From positions 19,434-83,433 of the forward strand of contig NZ_FOGT01000021.1 in assembly GCF_900111295.1 (NCBI RefSeq): 64,000 nt of DNA. Reading direction: 5' to 3'. The stretch is from Salipaludibacillus aurantiacus. GTDB lineage: Bacteria; Bacillota; Bacilli; Bacillales; Salisediminibacteriaceae. The first letter of the stretch is position 1; each line of letters starts with the position of its first letter. Below the pieces are notes generated by a model, which saw only the letters and a list, made by a program, of their open reading frames with translations, was not told the DNA's origin and ran no database searches. The translations under genes were made by a program, and so were the position numbers. Shown here in pieces: positions 16,429 through 24,524 of this stretch.

Positions 16429-17481
16429 TTATTTCTCAAGGAAGTACTGCAAAATGATATCATCAAGCCCCGGGAGATTTTCATGCTCGAAGTCCGGAAA
16501 CAGTTCAAGCCGTTTCGGTGACGCAATCTTATTATAGGCTGCGAACTGTGAAGAAGGCGGGCAGATTTCGTCCATAAGCCCGACGCCCATTAAAACCTCT
16601 GCTTTGATTCTCGGCGCCAGATGCTGAATATCAATATACCCGAGTTTAGTAAATACCTCATGCCGCCGTTTATGCTGGGGATCAAATCTGCGGAAATAAC
16701 GCCTCAGATCCTGATAGGCCTCAACCGCCAGATCCAGTTTCCACACGCGCTTGTAGTCGCTTAGAAACGGATAAACCGCAGCTGCTTTTTTGATACGCGG
16801 CTCGAGAGCGGCACAAACGAGAGCCAGCCCTCCGCCCTGAGACCAGCCTGTTGTGACCACTTCATTTTCATCAATATCAGGTCTGTCCATGACGATTTTT
16901 GCCAGCTGCGCTGCGTCCAGAAAGACCTGCCGGTAAAACAGATTATCCGCATGGTCATCGAGCCCCCGGGTCACATGCCCCTGAAGGGTATTCCCCCTCA
17001 CGCCACCGACATCTTCGGACTGTCCGCCCTGTCCGCGCACATCCATAGCAAACACCGTATAACCAAGAGCCGCGTAATGAAGCTTGTCACTCCAGTCGCC
17101 AGCATTCATACTGTACCCGTGGAACATGAGAATAGCCGGATTTCGCTTCGGGGGGTTATCGGCGTTTTCGCCGGCCTCCTCAGACCTGCTGCCTGTGTCA
17201 GCTGTCCCGTCCTTATCACTGGTATTAGTCTGGTAAGGAGCCGGGCCGGATTTCGGCATAAGGACCTTCACATGAATCCTCGCTCCCCTGACGCCGGTAA
17301 AGTACATATCATAACAGTCAGCGATCCCAACCTGAAAATTGGACGGAATGAGTTCAATTTTCGGATCCACCGTGTTCATTTCTTTAAGGGCACGGTCCCA
17401 GTACTCATTAAAATCAACGGGACGCGGGTTTGTTCCCTGATAATTCTTAAGCTCATTAATCGGCATATCGATCATCGGCAT
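16429..17481 (-). CDS. Acetylxylan esterase / cephalosporin-C deacetylase family hydrolase
   Basis: Alpha/beta-hydrolase deacetylating short acetylated sugars (Cah/AXE1 family). The 350-residue product shows nucleophile Ser in TTGWSQGGG, the loop MDVRGQGGQS, the catalytic Asp region GLMDEICPPS and the His near the C-terminus in DFEHENLP. No signal peptide is seen. Between residues about 77 and 115 there is a hydrophilic Asp/Glu/Ser/Thr/Asn-rich stretch (YQTNTSDKDGTADTG...) that is longer than usual and looks like a disordered insertion. It is probably cotranscribed with the gene 15 bases upstream. Confidence 0.87.
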   Translation of the reverse strand: MPMIDMPINELKNYQGTNPRPVDFNEYWDRALKEMNTVDPKIELIPSNFQVGIADCYDMYFTGVRGARIHVKVLMPKSGPAPYQTNTSDKDGTADTGSRSEEAGENADNPPKRNPAILMFHGYSMNAGDWSDKLHYAALGYTVFAMDVRGQGGQSEDVGGVRGNTLQGHVTRGLDDHADNLFYRQVFLDAAQLAKIVMDRPDIDENEVVTTGWSQGGGLALVCAALEPRIKKAAAVYPFLSDYKRVWKLDLAVEAYQDLRRYFRRFDPQHKRRHEVFTKLGYIDIQHLAPRIKAEVLMGVGLMDEICPPSSQFAAYNKIASPKRLELFPDFEHENLPGLDDIILQYFLEK

Positions 17482-17496
17482 AGCTTCTCCCCTTTT

Positions 17497-17892
17497 CTAA
17501 TGAGTCATGATGTATTTATCAATAATTTTCGTCCAATTTCTTTTTCGCGGCAGCAGCGTTTCATGTAAAAAAACCATCCGCTCCTGCTCATGAGGAAAGA
17601 CTTCCTCTACTTTTTCAGCCTGAAGAGCCGCCTCCTGAAAGAGATTCAATGCCTCAATCGCTTCGGCATCTTTCTGAAAAATCGACTGAATCGTCAGGTT
17701 TTCTTCATTATAAGGGATCAGCCCCTGCATCACACTTTTTAACAGCCTGTCCCCAATATCATGATCATTCTTTATATAACATTCACTCACATAATTAATG
17801 GCACTCTCTACTTCCGTTAGAAGCTCTCTGTAATTTTTTAAAAACGTCTGCTGGGCCTCAGTTAATTGAGTTGAAATAGCCTGCACCTCCAA
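17497..17892 (-). CDS. Conserved-looking helical protein of unknown function
   Basis: About 131 residues or fewer, rich in Glu, Gln and Leu, predicted all-helical, with no signal peptide. I do not recognise the family; a flagellar chaperone role is possible from the nearby fliS but is not shown. The start is uncertain: the TTG at 17892 overlaps the only good ribosome binding site, GGAGGTG (17890-17884), whereas an ATT at 17877 lies at the ideal spacing of 6 bases. The gene lies directly downstream of a 21-bp repeat array and 15 bases upstream of the esterase. Confidence 0.65.
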   Translation of the reverse strand: MEVQAISTQLTEAQQTFLKNYRELLTEVESAINYVSECYIKNDHDIGDRLLKSVMQGLIPYNEENLTIQSIFQKDAEAIEALNLFQEAALQAEKVEEVFPHEQERMVFLHETLLPRKRNWTKIIDKYIMTH

Positions 17893-17990
17893 ATTTGCTA
17901 ATTGATGTCTATTTTAACAAAGTTTCAGGGAGAAGAGGAGGGTGAACAGCAGGTAATCGGGCTAACGGCCCTTCAGGTGAGCCGCAGCCC

Positions 17991-18502
17991 GGGGAGTTTA
18001 GGCTTATAAATGGGGAGTTCGGAGGTATTTATAGGGGGCGGCTCGGCTGGAATGGGAGGGAGGGCTGTATAAGGGGGAGTCGGCTATATGACAGAGAGGA
18101 TAGCTGCATACGGCGGGGGTTTTGCTGTATAACAGGGAAGCTGCCTGTATAGCTGGGGGATTTTGCTGTGCAACAGGGGGAGCTGGCTGTTTAGCTGGGG
18201 ATTTTGCTGTGCAACAGGGGGAGCTGGCTGTTTAGCTGGGGGATTTTGCTGTGCAACAGAGAGGATTTGCTCTATAACTGGGGATTCTGATGCTTAGCGG
18301 GCGGTTCTATCAAACGAACGCGGAATTTAACGGTATCATTGAGGGATTTTAGCTTATGAATATTGGATTCAGCGGTTTGATCAGGGGAACTCTACCGTAT
18401 AGATCGGTAATTCTACCGTATAAAACCGGAACTCTACCGTATAAACTCGCGACTCTACCGTATAGATCGGCGACTCTACCGTATAACAATTTTCGACAAA
18501 TT
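17991..18502. repeat. 21-bp tandem repeat array 1
   Basis: Two blocks share one period. In 17991-18300 degenerate 20-21 bp units read like GGGGATTTTGCTGTATAAC, with equivalent positions at 18127, 18147, 18168, 18189, 18209, 18230, 18251 and 18272. In 18389-18493 five units start ACTCTACC or ATTCTACC at exactly 18389, 18410, 18431, 18452 and 18473. The array ends in ATAACAATTTTCGACAAATT, the same terminus as arrays 2 and 3. It stands upstream of the leftward gene at 17497-17892. The two blocks differ mainly by transitions. Confidence 0.85.
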
Positions 18503-18605
18503 ACGCACCCACCACCCCGCCATCGGACGACCGCCGCCAGAAGTTCAACCCTTCATCCCCTCAACCCCTCATCCGCCGGCCCCCAACCACCAGCCTTCCC
18601 CAAAA

Positions 18606-18618
18606 GGGGTCAGACCCC
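18606..18618. repeat. GGGG-N-CCCC intergenic palindrome, copy 5
   Basis: GGGGTCAGACCCC followed by CCCAGTAATTCC, between array 1 and the fliS terminator. Confidence 0.6.
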
Positions 18619-18642
18619 CCAGTAATTCCCATCTCCCACCTC

Positions 18643-18686
18643 ATAAAAAAAACGTTTGCGGCGGCCTCCTGGCTGTCGCAAACGTT
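18643..18686 (-). terminator. Terminator after fliS
   Basis: A 10-bp stem, AACGTTTGCG (18651-18660) with CGCAAACGTT (18677-18686), followed on the minus strand by eight T. Confidence 0.85.
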
Positions 18687-18714
18687 CCTCAAAGACTTCT
18701 AATTTAAATTACTC

Positions 18715-19284
18715 TTATTTCCGGAAACTTCTCTGACCGCCGCCTGCGGCTGTCAGTCCTTGTCTAGACTGGGCATACGGATTCCCTGGTGCCCCTTTTG
18801 CTGTTCCTCTTCCGGAAGCTCCGGCAGTCACCGCGCCCCCGTTACTTCCCGAAGCTTGAGCCGAAGCAGGCGTGCCGCTTCCTGTACTTCCACCGGCGCT
18901 TCCGTGACGCTGCTGCCGGTCCAGTTTAATCACTTCTTTCCATGTATCGCGGAAGTCCGCCACAAACGTTTCCGCCTGCTTCAGCGCTTCCATATCGTTT
19001 GCCGTATTCGCCTCAACGAGCTTTGATAAAATAAAATCATACATCTGCATCATATTACCGCTTACGGCAACGTCGGTATTCAACGTCACCATCAGCTCAC
19101 GGATAATGTTTTGCGATTTAATTAAATTTGTATTCTTTTCCTCAATATTGTTCTCTGCAATCGCCTTTTCTGCCCGTTTAATAAACTTCAGGCACCCTTC
19201 ATAAAGCATGAGCGTCAGCTCGCCCGCTGATTTCGTCTCTACTGAAGACTGCTTGTACTTCGCGTAAGGATTATTAACCGCCAT
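18715..19284 (-). CDS. fliS: Flagellin export chaperone FliS with a long low-complexity tail
   Basis: Binds flagellin in the cytosol and delivers it to the flagellar export apparatus. Residues 1-125 are a normal FliS four-helix domain (NPYAKYKQSSVETKSAGELTL begins it at residue 5). About 60 further residues (127-189) are rich in Gly, Ala, Ser and Thr (GGSTGSGTPASAQASG...) and end GGGQRSFRK. Family members normally stop near 125-135, so the tail is unusual. GGAGGGGTG precedes the ATG. A sigma-D-type promoter lies about 245 bases upstream. The usual partner, flagellin, is not in this window. Confidence 0.92.
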   Translation of the reverse strand: MAVNNPYAKYKQSSVETKSAGELTLMLYEGCLKFIKRAEKAIAENNIEEKNTNLIKSQNIIRELMVTLNTDVAVSGNMMQMYDFILSKLVEANTANDMEALKQAETFVADFRDTWKEVIKLDRQQRHGSAGGSTGSGTPASAQASGSNGGAVTAGASGRGTAKGAPGNPYAQSRQGLTAAGGGQRSFRK

Positions 19285-19534
19285 ATCGTCGACACCCCTC
19301 CAATGTGCTCAGCTAAGCCGGCCCCTAAGCCGCCCCCGTAAATTCACACACAACATTCTTTTACAAATGGCTCCGTTAAACTTTGTGGTTAATTTTCGCT
19401 TCAGGGCGTTCACTGCAATCAACCCCTGATTATAAAATCACTTTCACCTTTTTCAGAGCCTTCACAACAAAACACTTCCATATTAAATAACAGCCGTTTG
19501 TATAAGAACCGGCTGACTCACTCACCTATCCCCT

Positions 19535-19561
19535 TTATCGGCATCCACCGCCATCTTTTTA
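19535..19561 (-). promoter_or_regulatory. Sigma-D-type promoter upstream of fliS
   Basis: TAAA (19561-19558), 15 bases, GCCGATAA (19542-19535) on the minus strand, one mismatch from TAAA-N15-GCCGATAT. Confidence 0.65.
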
Positions 19562-19564
19562 ACA

Positions 19565-19602
19565 GAAAAAGCAAAAAGAACCCGTAAAAACGAGTTCCTT
19601 CT
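19565..19602 (-). terminator. Terminator after flaG
   Basis: AGCAAAAAGAACCCGT (start about 19568) pairs with ACGAGTTCCTTCTGCT (end about 19605) with two mismatches, followed on the minus strand by TTTTTCT. The fliS promoter overlaps its downstream side. Confidence 0.6.
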
Positions 19603-19616
19603 GCTTAACCATCACC

Positions 19617-20006
19617 TTAAACTTTTTCATCAATAATAATGCCGGCAAATTCAAGCATCGACGAAATCATATCAAGAAACTCCTCAGGCGGAATTTCTTT
19701 AACAACCTCCTCTGTCGAACGGTCAACCACCTTCACCATTGTCCGGTTCAGCACCTCATGCTGCTCAAACTGAAGCGACGTCGAACGGAACATCCCTAAA
19801 TCATTCATGGCTTCCACCGCATGCTCCAGCTCCTCTAGCGACCACTCGCGCCCCTTCACCCGGGACTCGTGCTCAGCCAGACGCGACGACGTATCCACAC
19901 TTCCCTGTGCCTCGCCACTCTCACGCGCCTGCACCGGCCCCCGCTCAGCCTTCACCTGCTGAAACAAATCACTCACCGACATCGAGCCCATTGATCTCAC
20001 TTCCAT
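19617..20006 (-). CDS. flaG: Flagellar protein FlaG (YvyC-like)
   Basis: A 129-residue cytosolic flagellar protein; FlaG family proteins influence filament length. The conserved C-terminal half is clear: LQFEQHEVLNRTMVKVVDR, then EEVVKEIPPEEFLDMISSM. The N-terminal half is acidic and variable. The ATG at 20006 is chosen because AGGAG (20020-20016) is 9 bases upstream; the TTG and ATG at 20015 and 20012 lie too close. A sigma-D-type promoter stands about 36 bases upstream. Confidence 0.85.
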   Translation of the reverse strand: MEVRSMGSMSVSDLFQQVKAERGPVQARESGEAQGSVDTSSRLAEHESRVKGREWSLEELEHAVEAMNDLGMFRSTSLQFEQHEVLNRTMVKVVDRSTEEVVKEIPPEEFLDMISSMLEFAGIIIDEKV

Positions 20007-20041
20007 GTGCATCAACTCCTACTCTTGGCCTTTCCTATTTA

Positions 20042-20068
20042 TTATCGGCAACTCCCGCCGCAGCTTTC
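20042..20068 (-). promoter_or_regulatory. Sigma-D-type promoter upstream of flaG
   Basis: GAAA (20068-20065), 15 bases, GCCGATAA (20049-20042) on the minus strand. Two mismatches from consensus, at the right distance from flaG. Confidence 0.5.
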
Positions 20069-20120
20069 ACTTTTTCGGGAAAAATCACGTGGTTACCTAT
20101 AGAATAGGAGTAGGACGACT

Positions 20121-20474
20121 CTACTTTTTCGAATCGAAGAACACACCATCGGCAGTCGGTCCATCATAAGGGGATTCATATTTTTTACCCGTGCTTTTCC
20201 GCTTCTTCAGCTGGCTGATATCCATCCGTATCTTTCCCTGAATTGCGTTCATACGCGAGTTAATCTGTTTGTTCATCTCAATGAGTTCAGTCGCAAGACG
20301 CTCATCCGTTTCATTGTCAGGCCTCGTCAGCCCCGTCATCAGCATCTGGCGCCTGCCAAGATAAGATTCAATTGCTTCGATATACTCTTCCCGTCCGTCG
20401 TCTTCAGGAAGAGGCTGATCCAGATGATCGTGAAGCTCTTTAGTGATGCCGTGCAGCTCTTTCAACACTGCCAT
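20121..20474 (-). CDS. fliT: FliT-like flagellar chaperone
   Basis: A 117-residue helical protein placed between fliD and flaG. Its N-terminal half (ITKELHDHLDQPLPEDDGREEYIEAI) resembles Bacillus FliT, a small export chaperone for FliD and other late substrates. The C-terminus is basic then neutral (QLKKRKSTGKKYESPYDG). AAAAGGAGGGG precedes the ATG. It is likely in one transcript with the fliD gene upstream. The FliT call is by length, position and partial resemblance. Confidence 0.7.
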   Translation of the reverse strand: MAVLKELHGITKELHDHLDQPLPEDDGREEYIEAIESYLGRRQMLMTGLTRPDNETDERLATELIEMNKQINSRMNAIQGKIRMDISQLKKRKSTGKKYESPYDGPTADGVFFDSKK

Positions 20475-20611
20475 ACCGTCCCCTCCTTTTTAAAAGAAAT
20501 TTAGTCATGGCGGAAGTCTCAGCTCAAACGCGAGTTATGTAAAAAGCAAAGCAGCCGCTTTGCTTCCATAAAGCTTTTATTCACCTTATTTAGAATGTAT
20601 AAACGTCCGTG

Positions 20612-22411
20612 CTACATCCCCCCGTATAAAGAGGCAAACAATGATTCGGCCTGGGAGTTGGCTTTTGCGACCGCTTTTTCCATCGCAGTGAACTGGGCCC
20701 AGTAACGCTGTTCCACCTGTTGCATCCGCCGTTCAAAATTGGAAATTTTGTCATCCAGGCTGTTCAGTTCGCGTCCGAGGGCAAACTGATGATTAAGGTT
20801 CCGCCCTCTTAGGCCGCCGGCTCTCCTGGAAACCTGGTCAATTAACCCATTAGCACTCTCACGAACCCGGCGCGCCACACCTTTATCGGCCTGAGTCGGC
20901 CCGTCTCCGGCAAAAAGCTGGAAGACGGCTTCTGCGTCTGTATCAATCGCCTTCTGCAGTTTATCTTCATTAATTTCAAGCTTCCCGCCGTCACGGTAAT
21001 TACTCGTCGTTGAAATGCCAATTTGCGCAAGCTGGTTAAACGACGCGTCTGCCCCAGTGTTGACCGGTGTATACATGTCCATTCTGAACGTGTTAAAGCC
21101 GCTCCTGAGCGTGCGGTCATTCCTGAGCAGCCCGCTCATCGCCCGCTCTTCCCACCTTTCAATTTCGCGGTCAGTCATCGCATCCTTCTGGTCGTCGGTC
21201 AGCGGACGGTAGTCCCGGTAAAACTCCTGGCCAAGCTTTTCATTAACGAGATCGACAAGCTCATTATATTCCTCTACAAACCCTTTAATCGTATCCATAA
21301 TTTTATCTGTATCTGTTGAAGCGCCGATCGTGACAGAGTTTTCACCTTCAAGAAAAGTCCCTTGAAGGGTCATGGTGACGCCATTCATCGTAAACGTATT
21401 GGAGTGGCGGTGTGTGGTCAGCCCGTTAACCGTAAATTCAGCATTCGTGCCCCCGCGTTCCGGCGCAGCCCCGAGTTGAAGCGCCTCAGTAAAGAAAGCT
21501 CCCTGAAATACGAGTTCACGCTCTTCCCCCTCCGGTCTGAACTGGCCTGTAGACGTGCGGCTCACCGCGATTTTATCCGAAAAGTCGTCATAAAAGACGT
21601 TAATGCCGGCAGCGGATTTGTTCATGTCGGCGATGACCTGGCTCAACGTCTGGTTGCCGGTGATCATGAACGTCTCGGTGACGGCTTCCCCATTGGCGTT
21701 AAAGGTGGTGATGCTGGCTGCCGCGAATTGATCGGGGCCGTTTTCATCTTCTGTAAAGGCAGTCACTTCCACCTTTGCTTTGGCGGCCAGTTCTTTTCCG
21801 AACACGAGCTGGCCGTTTTCTTTGTCAATCATGACCTGTGTCGCCCGGATGTTCCCTTCGCCGAATTCTTCAACAACTTTATAGGAGACGCCGTTTACTT
21901 TAACAACGACTGAGTCCGGGTTGCCTAACTCCTGGTTCAGATCGATGTTAGTGTGTTTCTGGTCAACGGTGATTACCTGTCTGTTCACAATTCCGGTTTG
22001 CCAGAAGCTTCCTTCTGCGAAGTTCTGGTCTTTCAGCGGCTTAGCCGGATCGATTTTACTGCCATCCGAGATGGGATCCGCACTGGCGTTTGATGCCGCT
22101 GAGGCGAGCTGCCTGACTTCGCTGAGTCTGAATGATGCCCCGCTTGCCGTTGCTGCAGCTGTGGCGCTGACGAGCTGGTCGTTCGTACTCGACGCCTTTT
22201 TCGCTGTCATATTCGACCGGCGGAGAATCGTATCAAAAATATTTGTCCGGAATGTATCCAGCTTTAAGTTAATCTCACGGAACTGTTCCATTTTCCATTC
22301 AATCTGCTGCTGATCCTGCTTCATCCGGTCCATCGGCATCCGCTCGGCCCGCATTAAATCCTGAACCATCTGATTAATATCCATTCCTGTGGCAAATCCT
22401 GATAAACGCAC
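20612..22411 (-). CDS. fliD: Flagellar hook-associated protein 2 (filament cap), second copy
   Basis: Filament cap protein that folds flagellin at the growing tip, exported by the flagellar type III system. The 599 residues begin with the FliD_N motif MRLSGFATGMDINQMVQDLM and end with the FliD_C coiled coil (ISNFERRMQQVEQRYWAQFTAMEKAVAKANSQ... given in part). The start codon is GTG 22411, with GGAGTGG upstream. A second fliD lies 243 bases upstream (22655-24232); the two share both ends and the block around YNELVDLVNEKLGQEFYRDY. This copy has a longer variable middle domain (about 75 residues more) and its own sigma-D-type promoter. Confidence 0.93.
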   Translation of the reverse strand: MRLSGFATGMDINQMVQDLMRAERMPMDRMKQDQQQIEWKMEQFREINLKLDTFRTNIFDTILRRSNMTAKKASSTNDQLVSATAAATASGASFRLSEVRQLASAASNASADPISDGSKIDPAKPLKDQNFAEGSFWQTGIVNRQVITVDQKHTNIDLNQELGNPDSVVVKVNGVSYKVVEEFGEGNIRATQVMIDKENGQLVFGKELAAKAKVEVTAFTEDENGPDQFAAASITTFNANGEAVTETFMITGNQTLSQVIADMNKSAAGINVFYDDFSDKIAVSRTSTGQFRPEGEERELVFQGAFFTEALQLGAAPERGGTNAEFTVNGLTTHRHSNTFTMNGVTMTLQGTFLEGENSVTIGASTDTDKIMDTIKGFVEEYNELVDLVNEKLGQEFYRDYRPLTDDQKDAMTDREIERWEERAMSGLLRNDRTLRSGFNTFRMDMYTPVNTGADASFNQLAQIGISTTSNYRDGGKLEINEDKLQKAIDTDAEAVFQLFAGDGPTQADKGVARRVRESANGLIDQVSRRAGGLRGRNLNHQFALGRELNSLDDKISNFERRMQQVEQRYWAQFTAMEKAVAKANSQAESLFASLYGGM

Positions 22412-22500
22412 CTACCACCACTCCTTATCCTGTATTCTGTTGTCGCTTCTTTTGTTTGAAGCCTCTGTGAATTTCTGCATAGGCTATCCATCTATTAGCT

Positions 22501-22527
22501 ATATCGGCTCACGCGAAACAGAAGTTA
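22501..22527 (-). promoter_or_regulatory. Sigma-D-type promoter upstream of the second fliD
   Basis: TAAC (22527-22524), 15 bases, perfect GCCGATAT (22508-22501) on the minus strand, with a start site about 80 bases before the GTG of the 599-residue FliD. Confidence 0.75.
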
Positions 22528-22552
22528 ACACAAACGACCGTATATAGGTATT

Positions 22553-22588
22553 TGGAAACAGCTGGGGGGTCTGACCCCCCAGTTTCCA
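22553..22588. repeat. GGGG-N-CCCC intergenic palindrome, copy 6
   Basis: TGGAAACAGCTGGGGGGTCT and its right half GACCCCCCAGTTTCCA: nested palindrome with core CTGGGGGG-TCTGA-CCCCCCAG and outer arms GGAAAC/GTTTCC. It lies next to the terminator of the first fliD. Confidence 0.8.
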
Positions 22589-22590
22589 GC

Positions 22591-22629
22591 AAAAAAACTG
22601 AACCGGAGTCCTTACTCCCGGTTCAGTTT
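22591..22629 (-). terminator. Terminator between the two fliD genes
   Basis: AAACTGAACCGG (22595-22606) pairs perfectly with CCGGTTCAGTTT (22618-22629), followed on the minus strand by seven T. It isolates the first fliD transcript from the second. Confidence 0.88.
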
Positions 22630-22654
22630 ATCGCGTCTTTACCTTTAAACTTAT

Positions 22655-24232
22655 TTACATCTGCTGACCTCCGCCCATGAGGCCGCCCATGTGGGACATT
22701 AATTGTTCGGCCTGCGCGTTGGCCCGTGCCATCGCCTGTTCCATGGCGGTAAACTGCTTCCAATAACGTTCCTCCACTTGCTGCATACGCCGTTCAAAGT
22801 TTGAAATACGGTCTTCTGCCTGGTCTATTTCACGCCCCAGTGTAAATTGCTGGTTCGATGCCGTTTCCGAGCGCCCTGCCCGTCGGCCGATTTGTTCGAT
22901 GCTCCCTGCAAGCGTGTCACGGATCCGTCTCGCAATTCCCCGCTCCCCCGGTTGCTCGCCGTCAGCAGCGAAGAGCTGATGAACTGCCTGCGGATCCTCT
23001 TCGATCGCAGCACGAAGCTGGGCTTCATCCACTTCGAGACGCCCCCCGTCCTGGTAATTGCTTGTCGTCGTGATCCCTATCTCCGCAACCTGTGTAAAAC
23101 TGGCAGCCGCGCCGTCAACAGGTGTATAGAAATCCTGACGCATCTGGTTCAAGGCCCCGGTAAGCATCCGATCATTTCGCAAGAGCCCGCTGTGAGCCCG
23201 CTCCTCCCACAACTCAATTTCACTTTCGGACATCTCTCTTCGCTGCTCATCCGTCAGCGGCGCGTAATCACGGTAATACTCTTCTGACACCTTTCCGCCG
23301 ACCATTTCAATCAGCTCATTATACTCTTCGACAAATCCCATCACCGTGTCAAAAATATCATCTGTATTATTTGCTACACTGATCGTCACAGGATCTGTAA
23401 ACTCATCGTTCAAGGAAATATTCAGCCCGTTAATCGTAAGTTGATTGCTTTGCCGCTCCATCTCCATGCCGTTAAATGTAAACGACGCGTTACGTCCGGC
23501 CGATTCATTCGCCTCGTCCAGATTGAAAACTTCGGTTAAAAATTCTCCGGATGCCCCTTCTTCCGTTCCAAAGACAATTTCCGGATGATAGCCGTCCCCA
23601 TTTTGTTCAGTATTATAGATCCCCGTCTCCGTCCTGGACATAGAAATCCTCTGGCTCTGGTCATCGTAAAACGCCTGCACGCCAAGCTCTGAGCGGTTGA
23701 TCTCTGATAACATATCATTCAAACTGTCATTTTCATCAAAAGTAAACGAGACCTCGACGGCTTCCCCCTGCTCATCAAAAGTGGTCATTCCAAACTCGAT
23801 TTTTCCGTCAGCATTCAATTCGACATTCCCTTGCAGCGCTTCTGCCTGGCCGATCAGCCCTTCCCCGGGATCAAACGCCGCCCCTTCATTTACAATTGAA
23901 CCATCGCTGAAATTATAAGCGGACTGCGCTCTTTCGACGTCTGAAATTGTATAACTGCTGTTGGCGGCCCCCGCGGATGCATATCCGCTTACGAGATTCC
24001 CGTTAGAACTCGTTACTTCTTTTGCATCCATATTCGACGCCATAATCACCGAGTCAAAAGTGTTGTTTCGAAACTGCATAAACTCCCGGTTCACTTCCCG
24101 GTAATCCGCCATTTTTAATACAAGCTCCTGCTGATCCTGCTGCATTTTCTGAAGCGGCTGCCGTTCCGCCTGCATCAGGTCTCCTACCATCTGGTTAATA
24201 TCCATCCCTGACGCGAACCCTGAAAGTCTCAT
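22655..24232 (-). CDS. fliD: Flagellar hook-associated protein 2 (filament cap), first copy
   Basis: 525-residue FliD with N-terminal MRLSGFASGMDINQMVGDLM and the C-terminal coiled coil ISNFERRMQQVEERYWKQFT. It ends in a Gly/Met-rich tail (MSHMGGLMGGGQQM). It is a tandem paralogue of the downstream gene: ends nearly identical, middle region diverged and shorter. GGGTGATGGG precedes the ATG. A sigma-D-type promoter (24568-24542) lies about 310 bases upstream, but a strong hairpin stands in between, so this promoter may not drive the gene. Confidence 0.92.
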   Translation of the reverse strand: MRLSGFASGMDINQMVGDLMQAERQPLQKMQQDQQELVLKMADYREVNREFMQFRNNTFDSVIMASNMDAKEVTSSNGNLVSGYASAGAANSSYTISDVERAQSAYNFSDGSIVNEGAAFDPGEGLIGQAEALQGNVELNADGKIEFGMTTFDEQGEAVEVSFTFDENDSLNDMLSEINRSELGVQAFYDDQSQRISMSRTETGIYNTEQNGDGYHPEIVFGTEEGASGEFLTEVFNLDEANESAGRNASFTFNGMEMERQSNQLTINGLNISLNDEFTDPVTISVANNTDDIFDTVMGFVEEYNELIEMVGGKVSEEYYRDYAPLTDEQRREMSESEIELWEERAHSGLLRNDRMLTGALNQMRQDFYTPVDGAAASFTQVAEIGITTTSNYQDGGRLEVDEAQLRAAIEEDPQAVHQLFAADGEQPGERGIARRIRDTLAGSIEQIGRRAGRSETASNQQFTLGREIDQAEDRISNFERRMQQVEERYWKQFTAMEQAMARANAQAEQLMSHMGGLMGGGQQM

Positions 24233-24471
24233 CCCATCACCCTTTGTTTTTCAGGCAGCCTATACTGAAACGGCTGCTTTTTTTGTAAAAAATATGCTGT
24301 AAATTTAAATGGCTGGCCTTCCCTCTCATTCAGCGTTTCTTTACTGATCAGAGAGAGACCTTGGAAATTTGTTGCCGTCTTTTCGGAAACTGCCAGCCCA
24401 GCCTCCATTCAGAACTGCTTTAACTTTAAGAAAGCCATAAAAGTCCGGAAACATCATTGATTCTATAAAAA
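24233..24471. other. Leader/intergenic region upstream of the first fliD
   Basis: No gene is seen. A plus-strand hairpin GCAGCC-N11-GGCTGC followed by seven T (about 24256-24287) looks like a terminator, yet no rightward gene precedes it. On the minus strand it would be a structured leader for fliD. Confidence 0.4.
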
Positions 24472-24512
24472 AACAGAAAAAAGCGTGAGGATCTCCCACT
24501 CTTTTTTCTGTT
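24472..24512 (-). terminator. Strong bidirectional hairpin between a sigma-D promoter and fliD
   Basis: AACAGAAAAAAG (24472-24483) pairs perfectly with CTTTTTTCTGTT (24501-24512); the minus strand continues with TTTTTTT. It begins only about 23 bases after the predicted start site of the promoter at 24568-24542. Confidence 0.75.
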
Positions 24513-24524
24513 GTCGACTATTCC

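Noticed and set aside
17991..18502. CRISPR array
   Set aside because: The period is 21 bp with no alternation of constant repeats and unique 30-40 bp spacers, and no cas gene is in the window.
18356..18625. Plus-strand frame with heptad LPY(K/R) repeats over array 1
   Set aside because: The repeat unit is 21 bp, so every open frame gives seven-residue repeats on either strand (also LYGRV on the minus strand). There is no ribosome binding site, and the intergenic palindrome lies inside the frame. Non-coding repeats explain it better.
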